Shown here piece by piece: positions 17,159-24,348 of a stretch of 64,000 bases of DNA (its first letter is position 1; each line of letters opens with the position of its first letter). The notes below the pieces were generated by a model. That model saw nothing but the letters and a program-made list of their open reading frames with translations. It made no database searches and was not told where the DNA came from. The position numbers were made by a program, and so were the translations under genes. The stretch is from contig JAVVSD010000008.1 in the NCBI GenBank assembly GCA_036654375.1, positions 17,557-81,556 of the forward strand, given 5' to 3'. Source of the stretch: RZYX01 sp036654375 (lineage in GTDB: Bacteria; Bacillota; Clostridia; Oscillospirales; Acutalibacteraceae).

Positions 17159-19888
17159 TTAGCTGTTTTCCTTTAACATACAACATTTTTTGTATTTTTT
17201 ACCGCTTCCGCAAGGACAGGGGTCATTAGGGCCTATACGCTGACCCTTCCTGACTGGTTTTTGTGCTTCTGAGCCGTCGCCACCACCGCTTGTGCCTGTA
17301 ACTCTTGCAACCTGTTCACGCCTAATTTCCTCATTTTTTCTGACGACAACAGTAAACATCTGAATAACGGTGTCTTCACGGATAGAAGCTGTCATTTCAT
17401 CAAACATATCAAAGCTTTCGAACTTAAACATAACAACGGGGTCTTTCTGTGCATATGCGCGAAGACCGATGCCACGCTTAAGCTCTTCCATTGCATCGAT
17501 ATGATCCATCCACAATGAATCAACATTTTTAAGAAGAATCATTCTTTCGAGATCTCTTGTAATTTCAGGCGAGAACTTTTCTTCACGCTCGTCATAAATT
17601 TTGTGTCCACGCTCGGTAAGCATATCCTTGATTTCTTCCCTTGACATTTTTTCTCTAAAATCGTCAGGAGTTGTAAGCCAACCAAGGAACTTCTCACGAA
17701 GACCAGCAATATTCCAATCGTCATAGCTTGAGCCTGCTGAACAATAAGTGTCAACGGCGGCTGAAACGGTTTCGTCAAACATCTTGAGAACTGCAGGCTT
17801 AAGGTCGGCATCATCAAGAACTTGATTACGCTGATTATATATAAGTTCTCTCTGATGATTCATGACATCATCATATTGGAGAACATGCTTACGGGTTGCA
17901 TAGTTCTGTGACTCAACCTTCTTCTGCGCACTTTCAATTGTGTTAGAAAGTATCTTCATCTCGATAGGCATATTTTCGTCAACATTAAGAGTTTCCATAA
18001 TGCGTGACATTCTTTCGCCACCGAACAGACGAAGCAAATCATCTTCCATTGAAAGATAAAAACGGCTTTCACCAGGGTCACCCTGGCGGCCTGAACGACC
18101 ACGCAACTGGTTGTCGATACGCCTTGACTCATGTCGCTCTGTGCCAATTATAAACAAGCCACCAGAGTCACAAACCTTGACAGCCTCATCTGCAATATTT
18201 TTTCTAAACTGGTCTTGAAGAACGGCAAACTTCTCACGAGCTTCAAGAATTTCTTCATTTTCAGTGTCGGCAAATCCCATTGCCTCAGCAACAATTTCAT
18301 CAGAAAATCCTTCTTTGCGGAGCTGTGATTTTGCAAGGAACTCCGGGTTACCACCAAGCATAATATCAGTACCACGACCAGCCATGTTGGTGGCGATTGT
18401 GATAGAGCCAAATTTACCTGCTTGTGCAATGATTTCTGCTTCACGCTCATGGTTTTTAGCATTAAGAACTTCATGTTTAAGCCCACGCTTTTTAAGCATT
18501 TTGCTTAGAAGCTCTGATTTTTCAATGGATATAGTACCAACAAGAACAGGCTGTCCCTTTTTGTTGCACTCTTCAATTTGGTCGATAACTGCGTTAAACT
18601 TTGCAACTTCGGTTTTATAAACAGCATCGGCATTATCAATTCTAATCATAGGCATATTTGTTGGAACTTCAACAGGGAACAGATGATAAATTTCAGAAAA
18701 TTCATCGGCCTCTGTCATTGCTGTACCTGTCATACCAGCAAGCTTTTCATAAAGTCGGAAGTAGTTCTGGAAAGTGATTGTTGCAAGAGTTTTGCTTTCG
18801 CGGCGAACATTAACGCCTTCTTTTGCCTCAATAGCTTGGTGAAGACCTTCGTTATATCGTCTGCCCAGCATGATACGGCCTGTGAATTCATCAACGATAA
18901 GAACTTCACCATCTTTAACAACATAGTCAATATCGCGTGTCATAACGCCATGTGCCTTGATTGCTTGGTTGATATGGTGGTTTATTTCAGAGTTTTCTGC
19001 ATCCATAAGATTTTCAAGGTTAAAATATGCCTCAGCCTTTGTAACACCACTCTGGGAAAGAGTTGCAGTTTTTGCCTTTTCATCAACAATATAGTCGCCG
19101 TCACCCTTGTCCTCGTACTCTTCCTTCTGGTCAAGCTCTGTAACCTTTGCCATGCGAAGACCGCTAACAAATTTGTTGGCAACCTTGTAAAGCTCGGTAG
19201 ACTGTGTACCCATTCCGGAAATTATGAGAGGAGTTCTTGCCTCATCAATAAGAATTGAGTCAACTTCATCGACGATAGCGTAGAAGTGAGGGCGTTGAAC
19301 CTTGTCATTTTTATACTGGACCATGTTGTCACGGAGATAGTCAAATCCAAATTCATTGTTTGTACCATAAGTGATGTCAGCTGCATATGCAGCTCTCTTT
19401 TCTTCGGTTTCCATGCCGTTAACAACAAGCCCAACAGTAAGACCAAGAAAACGAAAAACTTTACCCATCCACTCAGAGTCTCTGCGTGCAAGATAGTCAT
19501 TGACAGTGACAATATGGACGCCCTTGCCTGAAAGAGCATTTAAGTATGCTGGCAAAGTTGCAACAAGAGTTTTACCTTCACCTGTTTTCATCTCTGCGAT
19601 ACCGCAGTTGTGAAGAACGACACCGCCGATAACCTGAACAGGGTAGTGACGCATATTAAGAACTCTGTCTGACGCTTCACGACAAGCTGCAAAAGCCTCA
19701 GGTAAAATATCGTCAAGAGTTTCTCCAGCTTCAAGGCGGGTCTTGAGCTTTGGAGTAGTCTCCTTTAATTGCTCGTCCGACATTGCTTTAAATTCATCCT
19801 CAAGTTTTAAAACCTTATCAGAAATTGGTGTAATCTTCTTAATTTCTTTTGAGGAAAAATCTCCGAAAATTTTAGTGAAAAGTCCCAT
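17159..19888 (-). CDS. secA: Preprotein translocase motor ATPase SecA
   Basis: Drives post-translational export through SecYEG by ATP hydrolysis. The 909-residue protein shows the complete set: MKTGEGKTLVATLPAYLNAL (Walker A region, about 100), DEVDSILIDEARTPLIISG (Walker B region), the preprotein-binding insertion, TNMAGRGTDIMLGG and QLRGRSGRQGDPG of the second motor domain, the helical scaffold, and a C-terminal SEC-C zinc motif CPCGSGKKYKKCC that binds SecB or ribosome. AAGGAG precedes ATG 19888. Length is typical. The long ORFs on the opposite strand inside it are shadows. Confidence 0.98.
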   Translation of the reverse strand: MGLFTKIFGDFSSKEIKKITPISDKVLKLEDEFKAMSDEQLKETTPKLKTRLEAGETLDDILPEAFAACREASDRVLNMRHYPVQVIGGVVLHNCGIAEMKTGEGKTLVATLPAYLNALSGKGVHIVTVNDYLARRDSEWMGKVFRFLGLTVGLVVNGMETEEKRAAYAADITYGTNNEFGFDYLRDNMVQYKNDKVQRPHFYAIVDEVDSILIDEARTPLIISGMGTQSTELYKVANKFVSGLRMAKVTELDQKEEYEDKGDGDYIVDEKAKTATLSQSGVTKAEAYFNLENLMDAENSEINHHINQAIKAHGVMTRDIDYVVKDGEVLIVDEFTGRIMLGRRYNEGLHQAIEAKEGVNVRRESKTLATITFQNYFRLYEKLAGMTGTAMTEADEFSEIYHLFPVEVPTNMPMIRIDNADAVYKTEVAKFNAVIDQIEECNKKGQPVLVGTISIEKSELLSKMLKKRGLKHEVLNAKNHEREAEIIAQAGKFGSITIATNMAGRGTDIMLGGNPEFLAKSQLRKEGFSDEIVAEAMGFADTENEEILEAREKFAVLQDQFRKNIADEAVKVCDSGGLFIIGTERHESRRIDNQLRGRSGRQGDPGESRFYLSMEDDLLRLFGGERMSRIMETLNVDENMPIEMKILSNTIESAQKKVESQNYATRKHVLQYDDVMNHQRELIYNQRNQVLDDADLKPAVLKMFDETVSAAVDTYCSAGSSYDDWNIAGLREKFLGWLTTPDDFREKMSREEIKDMLTERGHKIYDEREEKFSPEITRDLERMILLKNVDSLWMDHIDAMEELKRGIGLRAYAQKDPVVMFKFESFDMFDEMTASIREDTVIQMFTVVVRKNEEIRREQVARVTGTSGGGDGSEAQKPVRKGQRIGPNDPCPCGSGKKYKKCCMLKENS

Positions 19889-20070
19889 TGCTTTTAAGCT
19901 CCTTATTATATAAGATAGAAGTTATAATATTATACATTCATGTGAATAGGCAATATTCAATTCATATATAATTGCATATTAGAGATATTATAGCATAAGT
20001 GTAAATAAAAAAACAGTATAAAATGTAAACATTGATGTAGAAATCCATAAAAAGTGATGTAATATGCCTA

Positions 20071-20099
20071 TTGCGTTTATTTGAATTTTATATTATAAT
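20071..20099 (+). promoter_or_regulatory. SigA promoter for SRP RNA
   Basis: TTGCGT (20071-20076), 17-base spacer, TATAAT (20094-20099). Transcription would begin near 20106, about 15 bases before the extended SRP RNA stem. Confidence 0.85.
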
Positions 20100-20121
20100 A
20101 TCTAATGCAAAACAGCTTTTA

Positions 20122-20285
20122 AACAGAGCGAGTTTTTATTAGGTCATACGGCGTGTGGGTCCTGTGCGACGGGGCACCGTGAATCATGTCAGGCGGGGAA
20201 CCGAGCAGCATTAAGCGGCCAGCACTGTGCGCCACAGTCCGCCTGCTCGCCGTATGACCGAGTAAAAACCTTCTCTGTTTTTATT
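20122..20285 (+). ncRNA. Extended stem flanking SRP RNA, probable precursor and terminator
   Basis: AACAGAG (20122-20128) pairs with CTCTGTT (20273-20279), and GTTTTTA (20132-20138) with TAAAAAC (20263-20269), separated by symmetric 3-base internal loops and stacked on the mature SRP stem. The 3' side runs into a T-rich tract (TTTTTATTTTTAATTTT), so the outer helix may act both as terminator and as an RNase III-type processing substrate. Some read-through into dnaX is likely, because the dnaX ribosome binding site follows at once. Confidence 0.6.
20142..20259 (+). ncRNA. ffs: Signal recognition particle RNA (small 4.5S-like type)
   Basis: The RNA scaffold that binds Ffh and FtsY for co-translational membrane targeting. 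A perfect 12-bp end stem, GGTCATACGGCG (20142-20153) with CGCCGTATGACC (20248-20259), closes a rod-like hairpin whose tip carries the domain IV signature: GTCAGGCGGGGAACCGAGCA, including the conserved asymmetric and symmetric loops. At about 118 bases it is the short form without an Alu domain. The helix continues outward (20122-20279), so the primary transcript is probably longer. Its position just upstream of dnaX is the usual Firmicute arrangement. Confidence 0.93.
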
Positions 20286-20306
20286 TTTAATTTTGGGGGT
20301 GTTTGA

Positions 20307-22178
20307 ATGTATCAGGCATTGTATCGTAAATGGCGTCCACAAGTTTTTGCGGATGTCGTTGGTCAACCGCATATCACAACAACTCTCATGAACGAAATAA
20401 ATGGTGGCAGGTCATCTCATGCCTATCTTTTTACAGGTTCCAGAGGAACAGGGAAAACAACCTGCGCAAAGATTTTTGCAAAGGCTGTCAACTGTCAGAA
20501 TCCAAAGAACGGCGACCCATGCAACCAGTGTGAAATGTGTAGGGGAATTGACAATGGCTCAATAATGGATGTAATAGAAATTGATGCCGCCAGCAACAAC
20601 GGAGTTGACAATATCCGTGATTTAAGGGAAGAGGTCAATTTTACTCCAGTCAATACAAAGTACAGAGTATATATTATAGATGAGGTTCATATGCTCTCAA
20701 TGGGTGCGTTCAACGCACTGCTAAAAACTCTTGAAGAGCCGCCACAACATGTCAAGTTTATACTTGCCACAACTGAAGTACATAAGCTTCCAGCGACAAT
20801 ATTATCACGCTGTCAGCGATTTGACTTTCATCGAATTCCACCGGAAGATATAGCAAAACGACTTTGCTTTATTGCAGAGCAGGAGAGTGCAACGCTTGAA
20901 GACGATGCGGCAATCCTTATAGCAAGGCTTTCTGATGGAGCGCTTCGTGATGCGCTTTCAATACTTGACCAATGTATGGTCAAGGGCAAGGATATAACAA
21001 TTGAAATAGTTAATGAAGTTGTTGGTCTTGCAGGAAGTGACTATCTCTTTTCACTTTCTGGAGCAATGATGGAGAGAAACAGTGCGAAGGCACTTGAAAC
21101 AATAGACTACTTGCACAACCATTCCTGCGATATGGAAAGATTGTGCGACGAACTTATAAATCATTTCAGAAATCTTATGATTGTTAAGACTGTAAAGGCA
21201 CCGCAAAATCTCATAGTCTGCACAGATAAGGAATTTCAAAATCTTCAGCAGACGGCAAGTTGTTTTGAAATGGACGGTATTCTTTACGCTATAGACATTT
21301 TAGGACAAGCCTTGTCAAATCTCAGGCGCGGTCTTAATCGAAGGCTTGAGATGGAAATGACAATGATAAAACTTTGCTCAGTGCAGGTAGCAGGAGATAA
21401 AGAACTTTCACTTCGCATAAAGGCACTTGAAGATGTGATGAATGGCGGCGACTTTGCTGCCCCAACACCATTGCCAATTCCAAGTGTTTCAAAGCCACCT
21501 GTGCCAAAGCCAATGGCTCATATTCCACCACAGGCAGAGCCTGAAATGGTTGTTCCAATACCACAGATACAGCCACCATTTGCAGAGCCAAAGCCTATTA
21601 CTCCAGAGCCAAAAGATGAGCCTATAGTTCCGATTTATGAGGAGCATGAAACAATCCCGCTTCCTTTTGATATTGACGAGCCACCCGCTGTTGCACAACA
21701 TGAGGAGCCACAAAACTTTGTAGTTACACAGCAGAGTGAGCAGCCAAGTCCAGTGGAGCAGGCACATACACAGCCTGTTCAGCAACCCGCACAGTCCGTT
21801 TCAGCTGCCACCGAGCAACCCACAGGACAATCGGTAAAAGATGGCGAGATTGACCCACAAAAGTGGCTTGCGGTTATAAGAGAGGCAACAAAGACAGACA
21901 AAGGGCTTATCGGAGCAATAAACAACTCAAGTGCATATAAGAACGGAAATGTTCTTGTAATAAAGTCAGACAATATCCTGTTTAAGATATTTATGGAAAA
22001 TGACTATCATAAAAGTGCTGTTAAGCAAGCAGTTGAAGCAGTTCTTGGGCAGGAGCTAAAAATCACGCTTGATGATAATCCAAGTGAAAAAGTGGAGCAA
22101 AAAAAGCCACAAGACCCGCTGGATAATCTTATCAATCATGCACAAAACCTTGATTTTAATTTTAAGATAGAGGAGTAA
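20307..22178 (+). CDS. dnaX: DNA polymerase III subunit gamma/tau
   Basis: Clamp-loader ATPase of the replicative polymerase. Visible are Walker A SRGTGKTTCAKIFAKAVNC (about residues 44-62), the four-cysteine zinc module CQNPKNGDPCNQCEMC, Walker B YIIDEVHML, sensor 1 LATTEVHKLPATILSRCQRF and the domain III collar. Residues about 390-520 form a Pro/Glu/Gln-rich tether, followed by a C-terminal domain of about 100 residues (KWLAVIREATKTDKGLIGAINNS), as expected for a tau form. GGGGGTG at 20295-20301 precedes the ATG. It is followed closely by ebfC and recR. A shift-prone A AAA AAG heptamer occurs at 22100-22106. Confidence 0.96.
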   Translation: MYQALYRKWRPQVFADVVGQPHITTTLMNEINGGRSSHAYLFTGSRGTGKTTCAKIFAKAVNCQNPKNGDPCNQCEMCRGIDNGSIMDVIEIDAASNNGVDNIRDLREEVNFTPVNTKYRVYIIDEVHMLSMGAFNALLKTLEEPPQHVKFILATTEVHKLPATILSRCQRFDFHRIPPEDIAKRLCFIAEQESATLEDDAAILIARLSDGALRDALSILDQCMVKGKDITIEIVNEVVGLAGSDYLFSLSGAMMERNSAKALETIDYLHNHSCDMERLCDELINHFRNLMIVKTVKAPQNLIVCTDKEFQNLQQTASCFEMDGILYAIDILGQALSNLRRGLNRRLEMEMTMIKLCSVQVAGDKELSLRIKALEDVMNGGDFAAPTPLPIPSVSKPPVPKPMAHIPPQAEPEMVVPIPQIQPPFAEPKPITPEPKDEPIVPIYEEHETIPLPFDIDEPPAVAQHEEPQNFVVTQQSEQPSPVEQAHTQPVQQPAQSVSAATEQPTGQSVKDGEIDPQKWLAVIREATKTDKGLIGAINNSSAYKNGNVLVIKSDNILFKIFMENDYHKSAVKQAVEAVLGQELKITLDDNPSEKVEQKKPQDPLDNLINHAQNLDFNFKIEE

Positions 22179-22184
22179 TATACT

Positions 22185-22526
22185 ATGAAAGCAAGAATTC
22201 CAAACGCTGGTGGCGGCGGAAATATGATGAAGCAAGTCCAGAAAATGCAAGAGGATATGGCTCGTATTCAGGCAGATGTTGAGGCGGCAGATTACACAGC
22301 CTGTGCAGGTGGCGGAGCAGTTGAAGTTACAGTTAACGGCTCTCATGAAGTTAAAAGCATAAAGATAAATCCAGAGGTTGTTGACCCTGAGGATGTTGAA
22401 ATGCTTGAAGATTTGCTCATGGCATCAATAAACGAGGCAATGAGAAAAGCTTCTGAAACAATGGAAAGAGAAATGGGCAAGGTCACAGGCGGAATGAATA
22501 TTCCGGGAATGCCGGGATTGTTTTAA
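22185..22526 (+). CDS. YbaB/EbfC-family nucleoid-associated protein
   Basis: A 113-residue DNA-binding protein of the YbaB/EbfC family, which forms tweezer-like dimers and coats the chromosome. The family core VEVTVNGSHEVKSIKINPEVVDPEDVEMLEDLLMASINEAMRKA is clear, with a helical N-terminus (MMKQVQKMQEDMARIQ) and a glycine/methionine-rich tail GGMNIPGMPGLF. It starts 6 bases after dnaX and precedes recR, the standard dnaX-ebfC-recR recombination and replication cluster. Exact regulatory targets in Clostridia are not known. Confidence 0.94.
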   Translation: MKARIPNAGGGGNMMKQVQKMQEDMARIQADVEAADYTACAGGGAVEVTVNGSHEVKSIKINPEVVDPEDVEMLEDLLMASINEAMRKASETMEREMGKVTGGMNIPGMPGLF

Positions 22527-22562
22527 TAGAAAGCAATTAAACAACAAACTTCGGAGGTAGAA

Positions 22563-23162
22563 ATGAGTTACAATGTTGCAGCTCTATCAAAGCTTATTGA
22601 GCAATTTGAAAGAATGCCGAGTGTCGGCCGAAAAAGTGCACAGAGAATGGCTTTCTATGTTCTCAGTATGTCAAAAGATGACGCAAAAGCTTTTGCAAAC
22701 GCCATAGTTGACGCACACGAAAAAATTCACAAGTGCAAGATTTGCTGCAACCTTACTCAGGATGATATCTGCTCTGTTTGCAATAACGATGCTCGTGACA
22801 AGAGCATTGTCTGCGTTGTTGAAGACCCGCGAGATGTAATGGCAATTGAACGCACGCATGAGTTTAATGGCACATATCATGTCCTTCATGGAGTGATTTC
22901 TCCACTTAACGGAATAGGTCCAGATCAGCTCTCTTTAAAGCAGTTGCTTGCCAGGATGAACAGTGACGAGGTCAAGGAAGTCATAATGGCGACTAACCCG
23001 ACGGTTGAAGGCGAAGCGACGGCGATGTATATCTCAAAATTGCTTAAACCAATTGGAATAAAGACAACGAGGCTTGCCTATGGTGTTCCTGTTGGAGCAG
23101 ATTTAGAATATGCAGATGAAGTAACCCTTTCAAGAGCTATGGAGGGCAGGCGCGTGATGTAG
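22563..23162 (+). CDS. recR: Recombination protein RecR
   Basis: Works with RecO (and RecF) to load RecA at gapped DNA. The 199-residue protein has the N-terminal helix-hairpin-helix (FERMPSVGRKSAQRMAFYVL), a zinc finger CKICCNLTQDDICSVC (about residues 57-72), a TOPRIM domain (SIVCVVEDPRDVMAIE ... VIMATNPTVEGEATAMYISKLL), and the C-terminal Walker B-like end GVPVGADLEYADEVTLSRA. GGAGGT (22553-22558) precedes ATG 22563. It is the last gene of the cluster; the 250 bases after it hold only the smpB promoter. Confidence 0.97.
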   Translation: MSYNVAALSKLIEQFERMPSVGRKSAQRMAFYVLSMSKDDAKAFANAIVDAHEKIHKCKICCNLTQDDICSVCNNDARDKSIVCVVEDPRDVMAIERTHEFNGTYHVLHGVISPLNGIGPDQLSLKQLLARMNSDEVKEVIMATNPTVEGEATAMYISKLLKPIGIKTTRLAYGVPVGADLEYADEVTLSRAMEGRRVM

Positions 23163-23359
23163 CCTGATTTTTGTATAGCTATATTCAGATATACAAAGCA
23201 AAAGAGTTAAAATTAGATTAAAAGTGCTGGGGTTTAGAAACGGTAATGCCTATTTCTGTTTAGCACAGAGATGATTTGTTATATCTGTTTTGCGGCAAGA
23301 GAAAAAACAATAGAAATTTAAATTTTTTGTAAAATTAAATTTATGCACTTTATTTCCTC

Positions 23360-23387
23360 TTGACAATAAAGTTCAATGTGTTACAAT
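23360..23387 (+). promoter_or_regulatory. SigA promoter for smpB
   Basis: TTGACA (23360-23365), 16-base spacer, TACAAT (23382-23387). Confidence 0.75.
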
Positions 23388-23421
23388 CAATATCCCAAAG
23401 TATTGAAAGGATGTGATATTA

Positions 23422-23886
23422 GTGGGAAGTAGCGAGCTTAAAACAATCGCACAAAACAAAAAAGCCTTCCACGAATATTTCATCATTGAAAGTGCGGAGG
23501 CAGGTATCGAACTTTTTGGAACTGAAGTAAAGTCAATCAGACAGGGCAGAATTAACCTTAAGGACGCTTGGTGCAGTGTTGATAAAGGCGAAATGTATGT
23601 TCATGGAATGCATATAAGCCCGTATGAACAGGGAAACATCTTTAACAAAGACCCTTTGCGTGTTCGCAAGCTGCTAATGCACAAGAGAGAAATCAACAGG
23701 CTCTATGGTCTTACAAAGCAACAGGGCTACACATTGATTCCCGTTTCTGCATACTTTAAAAATGGCAGGGTAAAAATTCAGGTTGGTCTTTGCAAGGGCA
23801 AAAAGAACTATGACAAGCGAGATACAATAGCACAAAAGACAGCACAGAGAGATGTGCAAAGGGCCTTAAAGGAACGCCAGTATTAA
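23422..23886 (+). CDS. smpB: SsrA-binding protein SmpB
   Basis: Binds tmRNA and carries it to stalled ribosomes for trans-translation. The 154-residue sequence has the SmpB barrel (IAQNKKAFHEYFIIESAEAGIELFGTEVKSIRQGRINLKDAW), the GMHISPYEQGN loop and a basic tail (GKKNYDKRDTIAQKTAQRDVQRALKERQY) that mimics the mRNA in the decoding site. The frame also has a GTG at 23413, but GGATGTGAT (23409-23417) places the start at GTG 23422. The tmRNA gene follows 15 bases after the stop, so both partners are expressed from one locus. Confidence 0.96.
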   Translation: MGSSELKTIAQNKKAFHEYFIIESAEAGIELFGTEVKSIRQGRINLKDAWCSVDKGEMYVHGMHISPYEQGNIFNKDPLRVRKLLMHKREINRLYGLTKQQGYTLIPVSAYFKNGRVKIQVGLCKGKKNYDKRDTIAQKTAQRDVQRALKERQY

Positions 23887-23901
23887 TAATTTCATCAATA
23901 T

Positions 23902-24247
23902 GGGGATGAAAGGATTTCGACGGGGGTTTTGAGGCACGATAAGCGAGTAGCGGTGCGGACCCGCTTTAAACGCCGCAGTTTTTAATTAAACGACAATAAT
24001 AGAACTTTACAAGCTGCTTAATTAGCAGCCGTTCCGCCAAGGAAAACTGCGGCCTTGGATGGAGCGTCGATTAGCAGTGACCGTGAATATGGCTTTGCCT
24101 TGCGCCGTATCATGAATTAAAGGCTACCGTAGAAAACAGCTTGTTGCTCGGCGGTTTTTGAGGGGAATCTTAAACGAACAACTACACTCGTAGAAAGTCG
24201 TGTGGATGAGCTTTCGGACGCGGTTTCGATTACCGCCATCTCCACCA
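23902..24247 (+). ncRNA. ssrA: Transfer-messenger RNA (tmRNA)
   Basis: Rescues stalled ribosomes and tags the unfinished protein for proteolysis. The 5' end GGGGATG pairs with CATCTCC just before the encoded CCA (24245-24247), forming the tRNA-like acceptor arm. The T-arm GTTTCGATTACCGCC region and the 5' D-loop-like GATTTCGACGGG are typical. The tag frame ends GCT GCT TAA (24013-24021). Reading back gives NDNNRTLQAA from 23989, preceded by a TTA codon (23986-23988) where most species have an alanine resume codon; the codon before that is a stop. Length about 346 bases, normal. Confidence 0.95.
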
Positions 24248-24248
24248 A

Positions 24249-24289
24249 AAAAAGACTACAGGGAAGATTTCATTCCCTGTAGTCTTTTT
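24249..24289 (+). terminator. Intrinsic terminator after ssrA
   Basis: 17-bp stem: AAAAAGACTACAGGGAA (24249-24265) with TTCCCTGTAGTCTTTTT (24273-24289), loop GATTTCA. Confidence 0.92.
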
Positions 24290-24300
24290 ATAATATAACA

Positions 24301-24329
24301 AAGGCTGTATTCATAACGAATACAGCCTT
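24301..24329 (-). terminator. Probable terminator of carAB
   Basis: Perfect 12-bp stem AAGGCTGTATTC/GAATACAGCCTT with a 5-base loop, just past the carB stop on the minus strand; the T-tract on that strand is weak. Confidence 0.7.
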
Positions 24330-24348
24330 GACTATTTATTAGTGTTAA

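Noticed and set aside
18578..19258. 226-codon plus-strand frame inside secA
   Set aside because: It is cysteine-rich shadow coding opposite a conserved secA region, with no ribosome binding site.
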